Source of the DNA: Mycobacterium sp. 4858
Lineage (GTDB): Bacteria; Actinomycetota; Actinomycetes; Mycobacteriales; Mycobacteriaceae
NCBI RefSeq assembly: GCF_900240975.1
Contig: NZ_LT968775.1
Coordinates: 682,001 to 746,000, forward strand
DNA length: 64,000 nucleotides
Direction: 5' to 3'
The notes beneath the pieces are model-generated. The model was not told where the DNA came from, made no database searches, and saw only the letters and a list, made by a program, of their open reading frames with translations. Positions 17,657 to 25,244 of this stretch are shown one piece after another. The first letter of the stretch is position 1; the number at the start of each line of letters is the position of its first letter. Both the position numbers and the translations under genes were made by a program.

Positions 17657-18049
17657 ATGGGAATCGAACATATCCGACTGACCACGACCGCCCGTGACCA
17701 GCTCGTCACGCTGAAGCGCCGAACCGGCATCACCCAATGGAACGTGTTGTGCCGCTGGGCACTATGCCGTTCGCTGGCGGAGCCGGCGCCGCCGCCAGCG
17801 GCAAAGTTGGTGTTTGACAGCAATGTTGAAATGACCTGGCGGGTGTTCGCCGGTGAGTATGGCGACGAGCTGCTCGCTTTAGTGCGATACCGCTGCCACA
17901 TCGACGGTCTGGCGACTGATGAGGACATGGTGGGCCAGCAGTTGCGCCTGCATCTTCACCGCGGTATCGGCTATCTCGTCGGCGATCCGCGCGTCACCAA
18001 CATCGCCGGGCTCGTATCTGTCGCGCTGGATCAGTCGCCGGCGGCATGA
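17657..18049 (+). CDS. dndE: DndE, nicked-DNA-binding subunit
   Basis: The 130-residue protein matches DndE in size, position and sequence style: an N-terminal basic segment (IRLTTTARDQLVTLKRRTGI), a central WNVLCRWALC helix and a C-terminal helix with HLHRGIGYL. DndE forms tetramers that bind nicked DNA and is needed for sulfur incorporation. It follows dndD by three bases and its stop overlaps the start of the methyltransferase gene (ATGA at 18046-18049). Confidence 0.92.
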   Translation: MGIEHIRLTTTARDQLVTLKRRTGITQWNVLCRWALCRSLAEPAPPPAAKLVFDSNVEMTWRVFAGEYGDELLALVRYRCHIDGLATDEDMVGQQLRLHLHRGIGYLVGDPRVTNIAGLVSVALDQSPAA

Positions 18050-19491
18050 CCGAACAGGTCGCGCGTCATAAAACCGCGATGACGCGCGCAGCACTATCCC
18101 GCCCGGTCGCCATGGCGATCGGTGACGGCGTGCTCAGCACCAGCCAATCGGTCTTCGATTACGGGTGTGGTCGAGGGGACGACTTACGAAATCTCACCGC
18201 GCTGGGCTACCGCATTGACGGCTGGGATCCAGGACACAGGCCCGGGAATGCGTTGAACCCAGCCGACGTCGTCAATCTCGGCTACGTGGTGAACGTTATT
18301 GAGGATCGGCACGAGCGCCGCGAGACTCTGCAGCGTGCGTGGAACCTTGCCCACCAAATTCTGATCGTTTCCGCCAGGTTGACATGGGAAGCCAGGGATC
18401 TCGAAGGGCGTCCGCATGCCGATGGGCTCGTGACGCGTACCGGGACCTTCCAAAAGTTCTATGAACAAGCAGAACTCGCGGATTGGATTGAACAGGCGCT
18501 GGGCGTCAAGCCGATCGCCGCAGCCCCGGGCATTTTCTATGTCTTCCGTGACTCCGCGCGTGAACATGAGTTCCTCGCGACGAGGGCGTACACCTACCGG
18601 CCGCGACTCCGCGTCGATCCGCATGCGGTGTACGAAGCGCATCAGGACATCCTGGCGCCGCTGCTCGACTTTCTCACCGTTCATGCTCGCCCGCCGCGCG
18701 CAGGCGAGTTGGACGAGTCCATCGAGGTACCGATACGCGAGCACTTAATCAGTATTGCCCGCGCTACCAACCTTATTCGACAAGTCACCGATGACGGATA
18801 CTGGGATCAGGTCAGACTGCAGCGACGTCAAGAACTGCTTGTTTATATCGCGATGTCGAGGTTCGGGCGCCGCCCACGGTTTGGCGAGCTAGCAAAAACA
18901 CTTGCGTTAGACGTAAAGACCCACTTCGGCAAGTACAGCGATGCGTGCCTCCAGGCGGACCGGCTGCTCTTGGCGGCCGGCGACCCGGCGATCGTGCTCG
19001 TCTCAGCTCGCAGCGCTAGCATCGGCAAACAGACGCCGTCAGCGCTGTACGTGCACCGCTCTGCTCTCGGCCATTTGCCACCGGTGTTGCGAGTCTACGA
19101 AGCCTGTGGACGGGTACTCGCCGGCACTGTGGAGCACGCCAACATGGTGAAGCTGTCGGTAACTGAGCCCCAGGTGTCCTACCTGAGCTACCCCGACTTT
19201 GACCGCGATCCCCATCCGACATTGCGGTCGGCGATCACCGTGAACTTGCGAAAGCTCAGTGTCGACTGGCGTGACTACAGCCGTTCAGACAATCCGCCGC
19301 TGCTCCACCGGAAAGAGGAGTTCCTCGGCGCGGAACACCCGAGACGATCGCTTTACGAACGTCTGACGCGAGCGGAGATGAGGGCCGGACTGTACGAGCA
19401 CCCTGAGCATATCGGGACGCTCAAAGGATGGCTGGCGACCATGGATTCGGTTGGCGTCTCGCTTCGCGGGCATCGGCTGATGCGCCGTTAA
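18046..19491 (+). CDS. DNA phosphorothioation-associated putative methyltransferase
   Basis: The 481-residue protein has an N-terminal Rossmann methyltransferase domain with SAM motif I VFDYGCGRGDD near residues 36-46 and a long C-terminal region of unknown role. It fits the TIGR04096-type family, whose members occur next to dnd genes, and it overlaps dndE by four bases. Its substrate is unknown; DNA, DndC/DndE or a small molecule are all possible. Its conserved place in dnd operons implies a link to the modification or to its control. Confidence 0.88.
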   Translation: MTEQVARHKTAMTRAALSRPVAMAIGDGVLSTSQSVFDYGCGRGDDLRNLTALGYRIDGWDPGHRPGNALNPADVVNLGYVVNVIEDRHERRETLQRAWNLAHQILIVSARLTWEARDLEGRPHADGLVTRTGTFQKFYEQAELADWIEQALGVKPIAAAPGIFYVFRDSAREHEFLATRAYTYRPRLRVDPHAVYEAHQDILAPLLDFLTVHARPPRAGELDESIEVPIREHLISIARATNLIRQVTDDGYWDQVRLQRRQELLVYIAMSRFGRRPRFGELAKTLALDVKTHFGKYSDACLQADRLLLAAGDPAIVLVSARSASIGKQTPSALYVHRSALGHLPPVLRVYEACGRVLAGTVEHANMVKLSVTEPQVSYLSYPDFDRDPHPTLRSAITVNLRKLSVDWRDYSRSDNPPLLHRKEEFLGAEHPRRSLYERLTRAEMRAGLYEHPEHIGTLKGWLATMDSVGVSLRGHRLMRR

Positions 19492-19539
19492 CACCGCACC
19501 AGTGCATTAGTCATCGGCAGACGCAAGAAGGGGCTCGCC

Positions 19540-20145
19540 GTGGTGAAGATGACAGGTGTAGCGCTACTCCGCTTCGTCCGTGAACAGATGAGACAGTCGT
19601 CCTACTATCAACCGCTCGTGATTCGGTCACTCATAGAGGCTGGCGGGACACTCTCGCGCGAGGACCTCGCGAAGGCGCTCCTCGTCGAGGACCAATTCGC
19701 CATGGCGAAGTTCGTCGAGACATTAATGCGTTGGCCCAAAAGCACTTTGGAGAAGCACGGAATTGTTGCCTACGACCGCACTGCCCGGACCTTCAAGCTT
19801 CTTGCCGAGTTTGACGGCAATGATGTTCGCGAACAGATTGTGGCCGAGTGCGATGGGGCAATCCGAAACTGGCAACAGAAGGAAGCGCCGAAGATTGCCT
19901 CACGCTTTTTCAGCGTGATCGAAGCATCGGGCGGTCGATGCCAAGCGTGTGGAGTACCCGGCTCCGTGCGACCGATCGACGTCGATCACATTGTTCCGCG
20001 TAACAAGTCAGTGAAGGGATACGTGACGATGAAGGACGGCAGCCGCGTTCCCGTTGACGACGCTCGTAATCTTCAGGCTCTGTGCTCACGGTGCAACCGG
20101 GGAAAGCGTGACACGTCGAGTTACGATTTTTCGTCCATCGCGTGA
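19540..20145 (+). CDS. HNH endonuclease with N-terminal helical (winged-helix-like) domain
   Basis: The 201-residue protein has a C-terminal HNH domain: CQACG near 132, then PIDVDHIVPRNK, then NLQALCSRCNRGKRD, giving the Cys4 zinc site and the catalytic His/Asn/Asp set. The first ~120 residues are helical and resemble a DNA-binding winged helix (LSREDLAKALL). The GTG at 19540 is chosen because agaagggg lies seven bases upstream; ATG at 19549 is an alternative. It is 48 bp downstream of the methyltransferase and the last clear gene of the dnd operon. It probably cleaves DNA in the defence function. Confidence 0.82.
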   Translation: MVKMTGVALLRFVREQMRQSSYYQPLVIRSLIEAGGTLSREDLAKALLVEDQFAMAKFVETLMRWPKSTLEKHGIVAYDRTARTFKLLAEFDGNDVREQIVAECDGAIRNWQQKEAPKIASRFFSVIEASGGRCQACGVPGSVRPIDVDHIVPRNKSVKGYVTMKDGSRVPVDDARNLQALCSRCNRGKRDTSSYDFSSIA

Positions 20146-20251
20146 GCGACTTGTCGACACGATCCGGATCGTGCTGGAGCACGCTGCAGACCTGGGCTAC
20201 GAGCCGGCCGAGTTGTTGGCGGCTACTATCGACGGCGGTATAGCGACGTGA
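20108..20251 (+). CDS. Possible 47-residue protein at the end of the dnd operon
   Basis: A GTG at 20108, inside the 3' end of the HNH gene, opens a 47-residue frame ending in TGA at 20251. The sequence has a basic start and a plausible amphipathic helix (TIRIVLEHAADLGYEPAELL). The region has no other gene and the hairpin terminator lies further downstream, so it would be transcribed. There is no obvious ribosome site. It could also be chance. Confidence 0.3.
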   Translation: MTRRVTIFRPSRERLVDTIRIVLEHAADLGYEPAELLAATIDGGIAT

Positions 20252-20320
20252 TGAACTCGGAGAGCACCTGAGCGCGACTGGCGCGCCGCCAGAATTCTGT
20301 GCGTGATGGCGTGCGCTGCC

Positions 20321-20364
20321 GCATCCCCGTCGGCCGAGTTGTCGAACTCAGCCGACGGGGATGC
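20321..20364. terminator. Strong hairpin between the two convergent dnd operons
   Basis: A perfect 14-bp inverted repeat (20321-20334 with 20351-20364) encloses an inner 5-bp stem (gagtt/aactc) with a four-base loop, and a single mismatch separates the two stems. It lies between the end of the dndB-to-HNH operon and the stop of the oppositely oriented restriction operon. It should work as a bidirectional intrinsic terminator or barrier to antisense read-through. There is no long U tract, which is common in mycobacteria. Confidence 0.8.
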
Positions 20365-20378
20365 CAGCTTCTGAGCCA

Positions 20379-20852
20379 TCAGCCCCAGTTAACTCCACCC
20401 AGAAGTTCATCAACCGACAGCGGCTTCGCCCCACCATCATCGGCAAGAGCTTCTGTTACCAGGTCGATGACGATGAGATTCACAGGTTGGTGCCGAACGT
20501 TGATCTGCTCCTGGATGTATTCGAGGCCACCGTTGGCGAACTCCTCGAAGATCTTGATGCGTTCCTCCAGGCGGGAACCATCCATGATTTCCGGGTCGTC
20601 CGAGACCACGTTGGTGGCGATCATGTTGATCAGCGTGTCGCTGAACCCCGGATACGTCAGCACCTCATATCGGATGGGGTCGCCTGAGCTAGCCGTGAAT
20701 GGCACCCGACGCTGCTGGTGGAATCCGACCCCGGCGGCGAACAAAAGGATGTCGCGGTAGGTCGGGAACTTGGCCTCGGTCTGCATCTCCTGCATCAGGG
20801 CTTCATGCTGTTGCGGTCGGCGAGCGCGGATCTCGCCCTGCGCGGTTGTCAT
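20379..20852 (-). CDS. Dnd system-associated protein 4
   Basis: The 157-residue protein resembles the TIGR04062-type 'dnd system-associated protein 4': the segment FPTYRDILLFAAGVGFHQQRRVPF is typical (here split as FPTYRDILLFAAG and VGFHQQRRVPF). The C-terminus predicts helical repeats. Its biochemical role is unknown; family members cluster with dnd restriction genes. Its ATG overlaps the stop of the upstream ATPase gene (ATGA at 20852-20849). It is the last gene of the five-gene operon, ending 15 bp from the hairpin terminator. Confidence 0.78.
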   Translation of the reverse strand: MTTAQGEIRARRPQQHEALMQEMQTEAKFPTYRDILLFAAGVGFHQQRRVPFTASSGDPIRYEVLTYPGFSDTLINMIATNVVSDDPEIMDGSRLEERIKIFEEFANGGLEYIQEQINVRHQPVNLIVIDLVTEALADDGGAKPLSVDELLGGVNWG

Positions 20853-22906
20853 TTGATCACCTTGAGTTCAGAGTGGTCGGAGTCGTCGGACCGAATATAG
20901 GGATACGACATGCCTTTGAGTTCGATGTCCTCGGCGATGCTGCCCACGGCTGTGGTATGTGCCTCGATAACACCGAGATGGCTGACGTACGGCAGCAGCT
21001 CCGTGACCACCTTGCCGAGGCCCTGGCTCTTGCTTACCAGGACCACCAACTGTGGTGCCATCTGTGCCAGTGCCCGCGATACCGCTTGTTGATAGTCCTC
21101 ATCGAGCGAACCGAACGCCGCATCCATCACGATCGGGAAGGTGCCGGCGTCGGCGGCCGCGGCGCCCTCAGCGCGGCCACCTTTGCGGATTTCGCGGGCC
21201 AGCTTGGACACCGCGGCCACGAAGCTGAGGCTCAGAATCTGGTTCTCGCCAGTAGATTTAGGCACAGGCAGCTCCACACCGTTGACGTTCTGGTGGAGCG
21301 TCAGCTCGAAGCCATCGTTGAGGGTCGGGATATATGGTTTGAAGGTAATGCCCTTGAAAACCTTCTTGACCTCGGCGTCGAGGCGGCGGCGCATGTCCTC
21401 CTCACGAAAGGTGAGAATTTCCTCCAGCGCCTTCTTCACAGACTGCACCAGGTCGGAACGTGAACGGGCTTTTTGAGCCAGCTCGTCTGTCACTTGCGCC
21501 CGCGATCGCTCCTTGGTTTTCTGCTCGATCGCCTTGCTAATCGATTCCAGCTCGGTCTGAATCGAACCTTTGCGTTGGTTCTCAATTGCGATACGGCCCT
21601 CTAGATCGATCCGCTTGGTTTCCAGCTCGGGGACGCCCTCCATCCGACTGCCCTTGAGCTTGCCGTCTAGTTCCGATTTGCGGGCCTCAAGACGCGAAAC
21701 CCGTTCGCGCTCAGTTTGAATACGATCGAGCAACGTGCGGAGGGAATCCCGAAGATTGCCCCGTGCGTCTGCTAGCGGAACGATTTGGCCACTGAGTTGC
21801 TGCCAGGCGGTTTCCACTGCCTGCAATCCGGCCCGTTGACGCCATTGTTTTACGTGGCCCCACGGCGTGCTGTGTTCCGCGAGCGGGGTTCCGCAGATGC
21901 ACGAACCCTCTTCGAGTAACTGGTCGACAAACTCGCGCTTCAGCGGCGCCGGCAATGCGCCCTTCTGATAGAGGTTGTCGGCCATCGCTTTCGTCTTTTC
22001 ACCCAGGGTTTCGGTGAACGCCTGGAAACCCTTGGTCGCGACTAGCACCGCGCGCTCGGTCAGTGCTGCATCTCGTGCGGCCCGTGCCTCCGTGAGTTCG
22101 GTCGAAACCATGTCGCGTTCCTCTTGAATCGGAGCCGCTTCGGCGTGCTGTCGCAGCAAATCCATTGTGGCGTTGCGCTCTTCGGTCAGTACAGCGATCT
22201 TGCCCTCGGCGACCTTCAGCTCATCCTTGGCTTTCATCTGCCTGTCTGTCAGCGAGTCGATGGCGTCTTGGATCGCACTTGCCGTCTCACCGCCGTGTTT
22301 CTTGAGTTCATCGGTGAGCTTGCGATTCACCTTCGGAAGGTGAGCGATGGCCCGCTCCACCTGCTCCAGATCGAGCAGCACCTTAATGTCCTTTTGAACC
22401 TCTGCGTAAGCGCCTTTCTTGACAAGGTTCTCGATCCGCTCGCCGTTGAAGAAGAAGAACCGACTGACGCCGACTGGAAGGATGCTGAGGACGGTCTCCT
22501 GCGGAGCGTGGCTTACCTCGGACGACCCGTCTGGTCGCGTCGTCCACAGTTCCAACGTGGGGGACAGCGGGCCTTGGTTGTCCGACTCCTTGCGGAGGTA
22601 TGCGCTGCGCCGAAGGCGGTAGTCCTGTCCCGCGTGGTCGAATCGAATCTCCACCGCGACTTCGATCGAACCGCCGATGGGGAGCGCTCGCCAGACGCTA
22701 TCGGTGATCATGCGTTGCTGTTGCTCGACGTCCTCAGACATGTTGCCGTATAGCCCCCAAGTGAAGGCATTGAGCAGTGTTGTCTTACCCGCGCCGTTGG
22801 CCCCGAATACGAGCGTCACTGGTTTGATGGCATCCGACGTCAGGTCGAGTGTCTGTGTTCCCCTGAACTGTCGGAAGTTCGTAAGTGTGATGGACTGCAA
22901 CTTCAT
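20849..22906 (-). CDS. DndD-like SMC/Rad50-type ATPase of the restriction operon
   Basis: This 685-residue protein is a second DndD-like ATPase. Walker A FGANGAGKTTLLNAF lies at residues 34-48, coiled-coil arms at about 190-300 and 360-500, a CICG zinc-hook-like pair near residues 333-336, the signature STGENQILSLSF near 555 and Walker B IVMDAAFGSLD near 590. DndD in the modification operon lacks a clear CxxC hook, so the two are distinct. It probably couples ATP use to DNA sensing or loading of the restriction complex. Four-base overlaps link it to the 52-residue gene upstream and to associated protein 4 downstream. Confidence 0.85.
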   Translation of the reverse strand: MKLQSITLTNFRQFRGTQTLDLTSDAIKPVTLVFGANGAGKTTLLNAFTWGLYGNMSEDVEQQQRMITDSVWRALPIGGSIEVAVEIRFDHAGQDYRLRRSAYLRKESDNQGPLSPTLELWTTRPDGSSEVSHAPQETVLSILPVGVSRFFFFNGERIENLVKKGAYAEVQKDIKVLLDLEQVERAIAHLPKVNRKLTDELKKHGGETASAIQDAIDSLTDRQMKAKDELKVAEGKIAVLTEERNATMDLLRQHAEAAPIQEERDMVSTELTEARAARDAALTERAVLVATKGFQAFTETLGEKTKAMADNLYQKGALPAPLKREFVDQLLEEGSCICGTPLAEHSTPWGHVKQWRQRAGLQAVETAWQQLSGQIVPLADARGNLRDSLRTLLDRIQTERERVSRLEARKSELDGKLKGSRMEGVPELETKRIDLEGRIAIENQRKGSIQTELESISKAIEQKTKERSRAQVTDELAQKARSRSDLVQSVKKALEEILTFREEDMRRRLDAEVKKVFKGITFKPYIPTLNDGFELTLHQNVNGVELPVPKSTGENQILSLSFVAAVSKLAREIRKGGRAEGAAAADAGTFPIVMDAAFGSLDEDYQQAVSRALAQMAPQLVVLVSKSQGLGKVVTELLPYVSHLGVIEAHTTAVGSIAEDIELKGMSYPYIRSDDSDHSELKVIK

Positions 22907-23061
22907 GGGATGATCTCCTTCACCGCAGCCAGCAAGTCGTCCGTCGCGTCGTACGCAGTGATGTGGAGCTTGGCCCGCTCAATCTCCAGTACCCGCTTGA
23001 GCAGCGCAAGCTCTTCGGCGCTCAAGTCTTCCAGCACCTGCCTTTCGGTGCGTTTGTCCAT
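22903..23061 (-). CDS. 52-residue acidic helical protein in the restriction operon
   Basis: A clean short gene lies between the helicase and the ATPase genes. The ATG at 23061-23059 has gggagcag just upstream; the frame runs 52 codons and its TGA overlaps the ATPase start (ATGA at 22906-22903). The product starts MDKRTERQVLEDLSAEE and is charged and helical throughout (LALLKRVLEIERAKLH). Coupled overlap and good codon use support real translation. Its role is unknown; an adaptor or small subunit of the ATPase is a reasonable guess. Confidence 0.72.
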   Translation of the reverse strand: MDKRTERQVLEDLSAEELALLKRVLEIERAKLHITAYDATDDLLAAVKEIIP

Positions 23062-23105
23062 CACGCTGCTCCCTTCGACGTTAAGGTTCCGGCCACGTTC
23101 TTCTC

Positions 23106-25244
23106 CTATATGTCCATGAGTTGGTAGCGCTCTTTGAGCGGGCGCAACACCTGTAGCGTTGCGTCGTAGTTTTCCGACAACTTGCCGAATTCGTTGGCCC
23201 TTTGAAGTTCTCGGACAAGCAGGGCGCGCTCGACGTTGAAGTTGATCGGCGCCCCGGCCGGGGGAACTGCCAGGTAGTCCAAAATCTCCGCGCGATCCTT
23301 GCCTGGCGCACGGCGCAGAAGGCGTCCACGGCGCTGGATGAACTGTCGCGGATTGCTGCTGCTCGCTAGCAGATAGCCGATCCGGGCGTCTGGGATGTCA
23401 ACTCCCTCGTCGAGGCAACGCATCGCGATCAGGGTGCGGAGATCGTTGCCGCTGCCGAATCGTCGTAGGAGTAACTTTCGCTCGCTCCTCGGTGTCTCCG
23501 ACACGTAGGTGTGCCCAGACAAATGGAGTTCATTGCCGACAAGGTGCATCACTTCGTCCACTTGCTTCGGTCCCGGCGGTTCGCCTGGTTCCGTTGGCCG
23601 CCGGCCTTCGGCGCAGTAGATGAGCTGGAACCACTGATCGCGCCGCGCGTCCAGATCGGCTCGCAGGGCGCCGATTTTGCCTTCAGCGTGCCCGAGCACC
23701 CCAGCTCGTTGACGCAATAGGAACCCCAAAGGTGAATCTGGATCGGAGCTCTGGAGGTCATCGCCCGACCCGATGCACTTTGCGATCTGGGCCGATAGGT
23801 CAACGTACATGTTGGTCTCAGCGCCGTTCAGCTCGATGAGCCGGGGCACATAGAGGTACGGGGTGAGCGCGCCTATTTCGATTGCCTTGCCGAGTCCAAG
23901 CTCGAAGCAGACGGGTCCAAAGTACTCGGCGAGCGCGTCCGTCCCTTCGTCGTCGAACCAGCGTTCCGGTGTTGCCGACAATCCCAATCGGTAGGTCGCG
24001 TTCTCGGGGAGTGACGTACGAAAGGTTTTGGAGCCGAGATTGTGTGCCTCGTCGGCGATTACAAGTAGTGGCTGCGCAATGCGCGACAAGACCGATTGGA
24101 ATCGCTGACCAGAGAATGAGTCATTCGTGGCGACCATCGCCACTACGGGGCGCTGTCCCAAGCGTGCCGCTGCAAGCTGGTCCTCTACGACTGGAAGCCA
24201 CTTCTCACTTGATTCGTAGACGGCAACCGGCCGGACACCAAAGTCCTCGATCTCGGTGATCCACTGGTCCACCAGGTGGATGAATGGTGCCAACACCAAC
24301 ACCACCAGCGGCTGTTCGCGCTGCCGCAACAGCTCGCCAAGCTTGGTTGCAGCGATCATGGCGGTCTTCGTCTTACCGGTGCCGGTGGCCATCTTGAGGA
24401 TTCCACGGCCTTGTTGTCCGAGCCATGCCATGACCGCGTCCCGCTGATAATCGCGAATCTCAAGTACTTCCGGGATTTTCAGACGAGTTGGTTCGTTGAC
24501 CTCCACCGGTCGCGGAGTAAGGGCGTCGTCTGTGCCTGGCAGAGGGCGGTGAGGTCTGTCGGTGCCGAGTCTGATGAGTCGCTCGCGCGCGACGTCAGGA
24601 AACCGCTCCACGCTGAGATTCGGCGTCTGGTTCGACCACAGTGATTGGAAATCAGCCTCCAACCGGAGTGCGCGTGCACCATCTCCTGAAACCCACCCAC
24701 GGTAGACCTCGACCGACTCGAAATTAGCCATCAGTCCGCCGTAGGTCTCGTTGCTGCTGCCGGTGAATCCAACAAGATCGCCGAGGTCGTCACGAAAGAT
24801 GCCGATCTTCTCGTGATAGATGCCGACACGACCGTCTTGCTTGACGAAAGCGAGCTTGATATCGAGCCGACCTTCGGCGATGAGTCGACCCAGTAGCCCA
24901 AGCCCGTCGAGTACGGTGTCCGGCTGATCGTCATCTTCTAGCTCCCGGAGCGTCGCCCGCTCCAGTACGGTGCGGATGTCGTATCCGCGCTCGATGTCGA
25001 GGATGTCATCTTCATTCAGGTGGGGTGACGCGATGAGTCGCATTGATCCACCGCGCTCAGCGAAGATCTCGATGCCACGGGCGTACAGCGCCAGGCTGGT
25101 CGAGGTGAAGTAGCCCACTGCCCGGCTGTAACTCGATGCCACGGTGAACGCAGGCACGAAAAAATTGCAGACGACATCTTCTCTGTCGCTGCGGTACCGA
25201 TCATTCAGCGACAGCGATCGAAGACCGCGCTGCGTATCGGTCAC
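23106..25244 (-). CDS. PLD-nuclease/SF2 helicase, DNA phosphorothioation system restriction enzyme
   Basis: The 712-residue protein fuses an N-terminal phospholipase D-like nuclease domain (YHEKIGIF near residue 142, then GFTGSSNET) to a superfamily 2 helicase: Walker A MATGTGKT near 288, DEAH box VIADEAHNLG near 398 and motif VI QRRGRLLRRA near 635. It fits the TIGR04095-type 'DNA phosphorothioation system restriction enzyme'. It probably translocates on and cuts DNA lacking the sulfur mark. The GTG start overlaps the stop of the 735-residue gene upstream (GTGA at 25244-25241). The nuclease activity is inferred from the single HxK half-site. Confidence 0.85.
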   Translation of the reverse strand: MTDTQRGLRSLSLNDRYRSDREDVVCNFFVPAFTVASSYSRAVGYFTSTSLALYARGIEIFAERGGSMRLIASPHLNEDDILDIERGYDIRTVLERATLRELEDDDQPDTVLDGLGLLGRLIAEGRLDIKLAFVKQDGRVGIYHEKIGIFRDDLGDLVGFTGSSNETYGGLMANFESVEVYRGWVSGDGARALRLEADFQSLWSNQTPNLSVERFPDVARERLIRLGTDRPHRPLPGTDDALTPRPVEVNEPTRLKIPEVLEIRDYQRDAVMAWLGQQGRGILKMATGTGKTKTAMIAATKLGELLRQREQPLVVLVLAPFIHLVDQWITEIEDFGVRPVAVYESSEKWLPVVEDQLAAARLGQRPVVAMVATNDSFSGQRFQSVLSRIAQPLLVIADEAHNLGSKTFRTSLPENATYRLGLSATPERWFDDEGTDALAEYFGPVCFELGLGKAIEIGALTPYLYVPRLIELNGAETNMYVDLSAQIAKCIGSGDDLQSSDPDSPLGFLLRQRAGVLGHAEGKIGALRADLDARRDQWFQLIYCAEGRRPTEPGEPPGPKQVDEVMHLVGNELHLSGHTYVSETPRSERKLLLRRFGSGNDLRTLIAMRCLDEGVDIPDARIGYLLASSSNPRQFIQRRGRLLRRAPGKDRAEILDYLAVPPAGAPINFNVERALLVRELQRANEFGKLSENYDATLQVLRPLKERYQLMDI

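Noticed and set aside
11190..20145. Calling the two HNH proteins phosphorothioate-dependent (ScoMcrA-like) nucleases
   Set aside because: No sulfur-binding domain is recognisable and such activity would attack the host's own modified DNA.
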